A stretch of DNA of 7,322 bases, taken from positions 1 through 7,322 of the forward strand of contig JABIZW010000273.1 in the NCBI GenBank assembly GCA_018666295.1, in the 5' to 3' direction. The position numbers and the translations under genes were made by a program. Shown here in pieces: positions 5,430 to 7,322 of this stretch (its first letter is position 1; the number at the start of each line of letters is the position of its first letter). The notes below the pieces were generated by a model, which did not search any database, was not told where the DNA came from, and saw only the letters and a list, made by a program, of their open reading frames with translations. This DNA is from Halieaceae bacterium (GTDB lineage Bacteria; Pseudomonadota; Gammaproteobacteria; Pseudomonadales; Halieaceae).

Positions 5430-6572
5430 CTACTCCCAAACCTCGAGGTGGTTCACCCGCGCAACTTTGTGGGTTGTTTTCAGTGAGAGAATTTCGGACA
5501 AGCCAACGTCGGCCAACACGCGGTCCAACTGCGCTTGCTCACTCGTCGTAGCCTTCGCGTAGGCGTCCTGAACACGCTGTAAAAGGAAAAACCGGTAAGG
5601 CATGACCGCCGTTTCGATCGTGGTATCACGCCAACTAAACGCACACATTCCGATCGCACGGCCTTTAAACGATCCGCCGTTAGCAACTTCCAAAACGCCC
5701 GGGCGACTGGCGATCCACTCGTTGGCAAAGCGCACATGCGCGCGTATTTCAGGAAGGTATTCCTCGGCGATATACCTTAAAAGTGCGGTCAACGTATCGG
5801 GCAACTGATCGGGTGAAACAAGACTGGGATCGAGTCTGTGCTCTACCCACTTTTCCTCCCGCGAATTCATTCTCTCAACCCAGCGACCTACGGCAGGCGC
5901 CTGTTGGTGCATCAATCGGAGTGGCGCAGGGTCTCGATTAAGGTGTGCAAATAAAGGTCCGATAAAACCATAGTCAGCAATCGTTGCCTGCCCCCCCAAC
6001 AGAAATGGATGCGACCTCAGATGTGCGGAAAAAAGGGCGAGGAACTCCTGATAACTCTGCTCGACCCGGGCAAACGTTTCTGGCGTCACGCCAAAAGACA
6101 CCGCAGCTTTGCGCATACGACCACTGGAAAAATCGAACGTCGCATCTCGCTCCTCATCCGACGCACCAACGGGTGCTAACGCACTGCTGAACTCGTTTCG
6201 AATAAACGCTATGTTCTCATCGTCAAAATTCCAACGATAATGCATGGCAGGTCTCAACAGGCCCTCGCCTCCAAAGAGTTCGAGCAGGTAGGCGAGCGTC
6301 TTGAGGACGCCAGACTCAGGAAATGCCGACGCGTCTTTACCGAATTCGACGTCGAGCTCATCGATGATGTTCGCCCCGTCCTGAATAAGACGCCCATCAG
6401 GGCACTCAACGACAGGCAAAATAAAGCGACCCACTGCCGGTGCGACACGCTCGCTAAACTCGGGATGATTAACGCCGTACTCTACAAAGGGAACGCCGCG
6501 CTTAATCAAGTAGCTGCGGGCCTTAGCCGTATACAACGAGGCTGGCATGCCCCACAAAATATAGTGTTTCAA
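5430..6572 (-). CDS. Glutathione S-transferase with long C-terminal extension
   Basis: A 380-residue protein, against 200-240 for most GSTs. The thioredoxin-like domain (1-80) has HYILWGMPASLYTAKARSYL at 3-22, cis-proline in ILPVVE (51-56, Pro53), and QDGANIIDEL (64-73) at the glutathione gamma-glutamyl site. The helical GST domain (about 88-245) ends with the N-capping box LLGGQATIADYGFIGPLFAH (191-210, Thr197, Asp200). About 130 more residues follow (250-380), including GSFKGRAIGMCAFSW (300-314) and MPYRFFLLQRVQDAY (324-338), which I cannot assign to a named domain. The start is TTG at 6570-6572: AAGGAG lies 7 nt upstream, and the first in-frame ATG (Met9) would delete the first beta strand. 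It follows the sulfatase gene by 60 nt without a visible terminator, so the two are probably cotranscribed. It is a GST-fold protein with confidence; enzymatic activity is unproven. Confidence 0.88.
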   Translation of the reverse strand: MKHYILWGMPASLYTAKARSYLIKRGVPFVEYGVNHPEFSERVAPAVGRFILPVVECPDGRLIQDGANIIDELDVEFGKDASAFPESGVLKTLAYLLELFGGEGLLRPAMHYRWNFDDENIAFIRNEFSSALAPVGASDEERDATFDFSSGRMRKAAVSFGVTPETFARVEQSYQEFLALFSAHLRSHPFLLGGQATIADYGFIGPLFAHLNRDPAPLRLMHQQAPAVGRWVERMNSREEKWVEHRLDPSLVSPDQLPDTLTALLRYIAEEYLPEIRAHVRFANEWIASRPGVLEVANGGSFKGRAIGMCAFSWRDTTIETAVMPYRFFLLQRVQDAYAKATTSEQAQLDRVLADVGLSEILSLKTTHKVARVNHLEVWE

Positions 6573-6579
6573 AGGCTTA

Positions 6580-6585
6580 CTCCTT
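6580..6585 (-). promoter_or_regulatory. Strong Shine-Dalgarno site supporting a TTG start
   Basis: On the minus strand AAGGAG (within AAAAGGAGT) is followed by 7 nt and then TTG at 6570-6572. This spacing is ideal, and no ATG or GTG fits it, so it decides the start of the 380-residue GST gene. Confidence 0.8.
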
Positions 6586-6632
6586 TTAGATTGACTGGCG
6601 CCGCATCGTGTTCTGACCGAGTCTTGGCCCGA

Positions 6633-7322
6633 TTAGTTCGGTGTGTACACGTATTCATCGCCATCGACAAATGGCTGATCAACCGTTTTATCGACCAAAA
6701 TGGCAGAGTCCATAGCCGGCGCGTAGAGCGGACCCACTGAGTCAGCATTGTGGTCTTTGAGTAAGCGCTCCAGCTGGGTAACGACGTCAGGCCTTGTGGA
6801 TGCCAGGTTGACCTGCTCTGTTGGATCCGTCGCCAAGTCGAACAACCACACGTTTCTACCGTCGGTCCGTCGTTCATTGACTTGAAGTTTCCAGTCGTTG
6901 TGGCGCACCACTTGGTAGTGCCCGTTTTGCCAAAACAGCGTGTCACGCGTCCACTCAGTATCGCCCTGACCCTGTGCTAGATCCAGCAGTGGCACACCGT
7001 CTATCGCCACAGTCTCAGGAATGACGGCTCCGGTTGCGGCGGCTATCGTCGGCATAACGTCAATGTGCGCTGTCGGTGTCTCTACCACAGTGCCCGCGGG
7101 CAGTTGCGCGGGCCACTTCATAAACAGTGGCACGCGTATCCCACCTTCGAACATCGTTATTTTCCAACCTCGGAAAGGCTGATTGACACCCGGAAGCCCA
7201 ATATACCCAGCGCCACCATTGTCACTGGTGAAAACGACCATGGTATTATCGGCAATGCCCTCTTCCTCCAAGGTGTCCAGTATCCGGCTCACACTGCGAT
7301 CTACCGCGCGAATCATCGCCGC
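6633..7322 (-). CDS. Sulfatase (arylsulfatase type), partial, N-terminus beyond right edge
   Basis: The last 229 residues of a sulfatase (family length about 450-600), which hydrolyses sulfate esters at a calcium site using a formylglycine residue. The reading frame is open to the right edge, so the Met at 7314-7316 is internal. Numbering from that Met: AVDRSVSRILDTLEEEG (4-20), VVFTSDNGG (27-35) with the calcium-binding Asp32-Asn33 pair, RGWKITMFEGGIRVPLF (49-65) with the sulfate-binding Lys52, and AHIDVMPTIAAATG (83-96). NDWKLQV (140-146) and LFDLATDPTEQVNLA (158-172) are the usual C-terminal signature. The CxPSR formylglycine motif and any signal peptide are outside the window, so activity and location (usually periplasmic) cannot be judged. 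The last 30 or so residues after this signature are family-variable. The 380-residue GST gene starts 60 nt downstream on the same strand. The sulfated substrate cannot be told from this part. Confidence 0.92.
   Translation of the reverse strand, partial: AAMIRAVDRSVSRILDTLEEEGIADNTMVVFTSDNGGAGYIGLPGVNQPFRGWKITMFEGGIRVPLFMKWPAQLPAGTVVETPTAHIDVMPTIAAATGAVIPETVAIDGVPLLDLAQGQGDTEWTRDTLFWQNGHYQVVRHNDWKLQVNERRTDGRNVWLFDLATDPTEQVNLASTRPDVVTQLERLLKDHNADSVGPLYAPAMDSAILVDKTVDQPFVDGDEYVYTPN

Noticed and set aside
6240..6740. 166-codon plus-strand open frame
   Set aside because: It overlaps the N-terminus of the 380-residue GST and the end of the sulfatase in antisense; both of those have clear family motifs.
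1..7322. Mobile element or phage origin of the region
   Set aside because: I found no transposase, integrase, terminal inverted repeats, tRNA attachment site or phage gene in the window.

Overview
The window looks like a piece of a free-living, probably marine, gammaproteobacterial chromosome; candidates are OM60/NOR5-type (Halieaceae) or related groups. This taxonomic guess comes only from gene content and moderate base composition. It has short intergenic gaps, clear Shine-Dalgarno sites and eight protein genes. I see no RNA gene, CRISPR array, transposase, integrase or phage gene, so this is metabolic or accessory chromosome rather than a mobile island.

Layout from left to right: (1) 1-462, minus strand, the N-terminal half of a haloalkane dehalogenase-like alpha/beta hydrolase that runs off the left edge. 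(2) 463-622, a divergent control region. (3) 623-2430, plus strand, a two-gene unit: a DUF2855 protein (distant medium-chain dehydrogenase relative) and, 11 nt later, a membrane-anchored cysteine-containing protein of unknown function. (4) 2447-3052, minus strand, a 2-hydroxychromene-2-carboxylate isomerase/kappa-class GST protein, convergent with the previous gene. (5) 3053-3217, a second divergent control region. (6) 3218-3859, plus strand, a classical 213-residue glutathione S-transferase. (7) 3875-7322, minus strand, three genes read right to left: the C-terminal part of a sulfatase (enters from the right edge), a 380-residue GST with a long extra C-terminal domain and a TTG start, and a 456-residue protein made of two fused DsbA/HCCA-isomerase-type domains.

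The unifying theme is glutathione and thioredoxin-fold chemistry. Four adjacent genes between 2447 and 6572 encode five thioredoxin-fold domains: kappa-type, classical GST, tandem kappa-type, and GST with extension. They are flanked by hydrolases that remove halide (dehalogenase) and sulfate (sulfatase). A plausible but unproven reading is a locus for modifying or detoxifying halogenated, sulfated or aromatic organic compounds. No ring-cleavage dioxygenase or other naphthalene-type pathway gene is present, so the isomerase-like gene should not be taken as evidence for naphthalene degradation.

The most unusual non-coding element is a decayed tandem array of a 16-bp unit (about 5295-5406) in the gap between the 380-residue GST and the fused double-domain gene. 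The most unusual protein is that double-domain gene, whose first domain has lost both the catalytic serine and the cis-proline that the second domain keeps.
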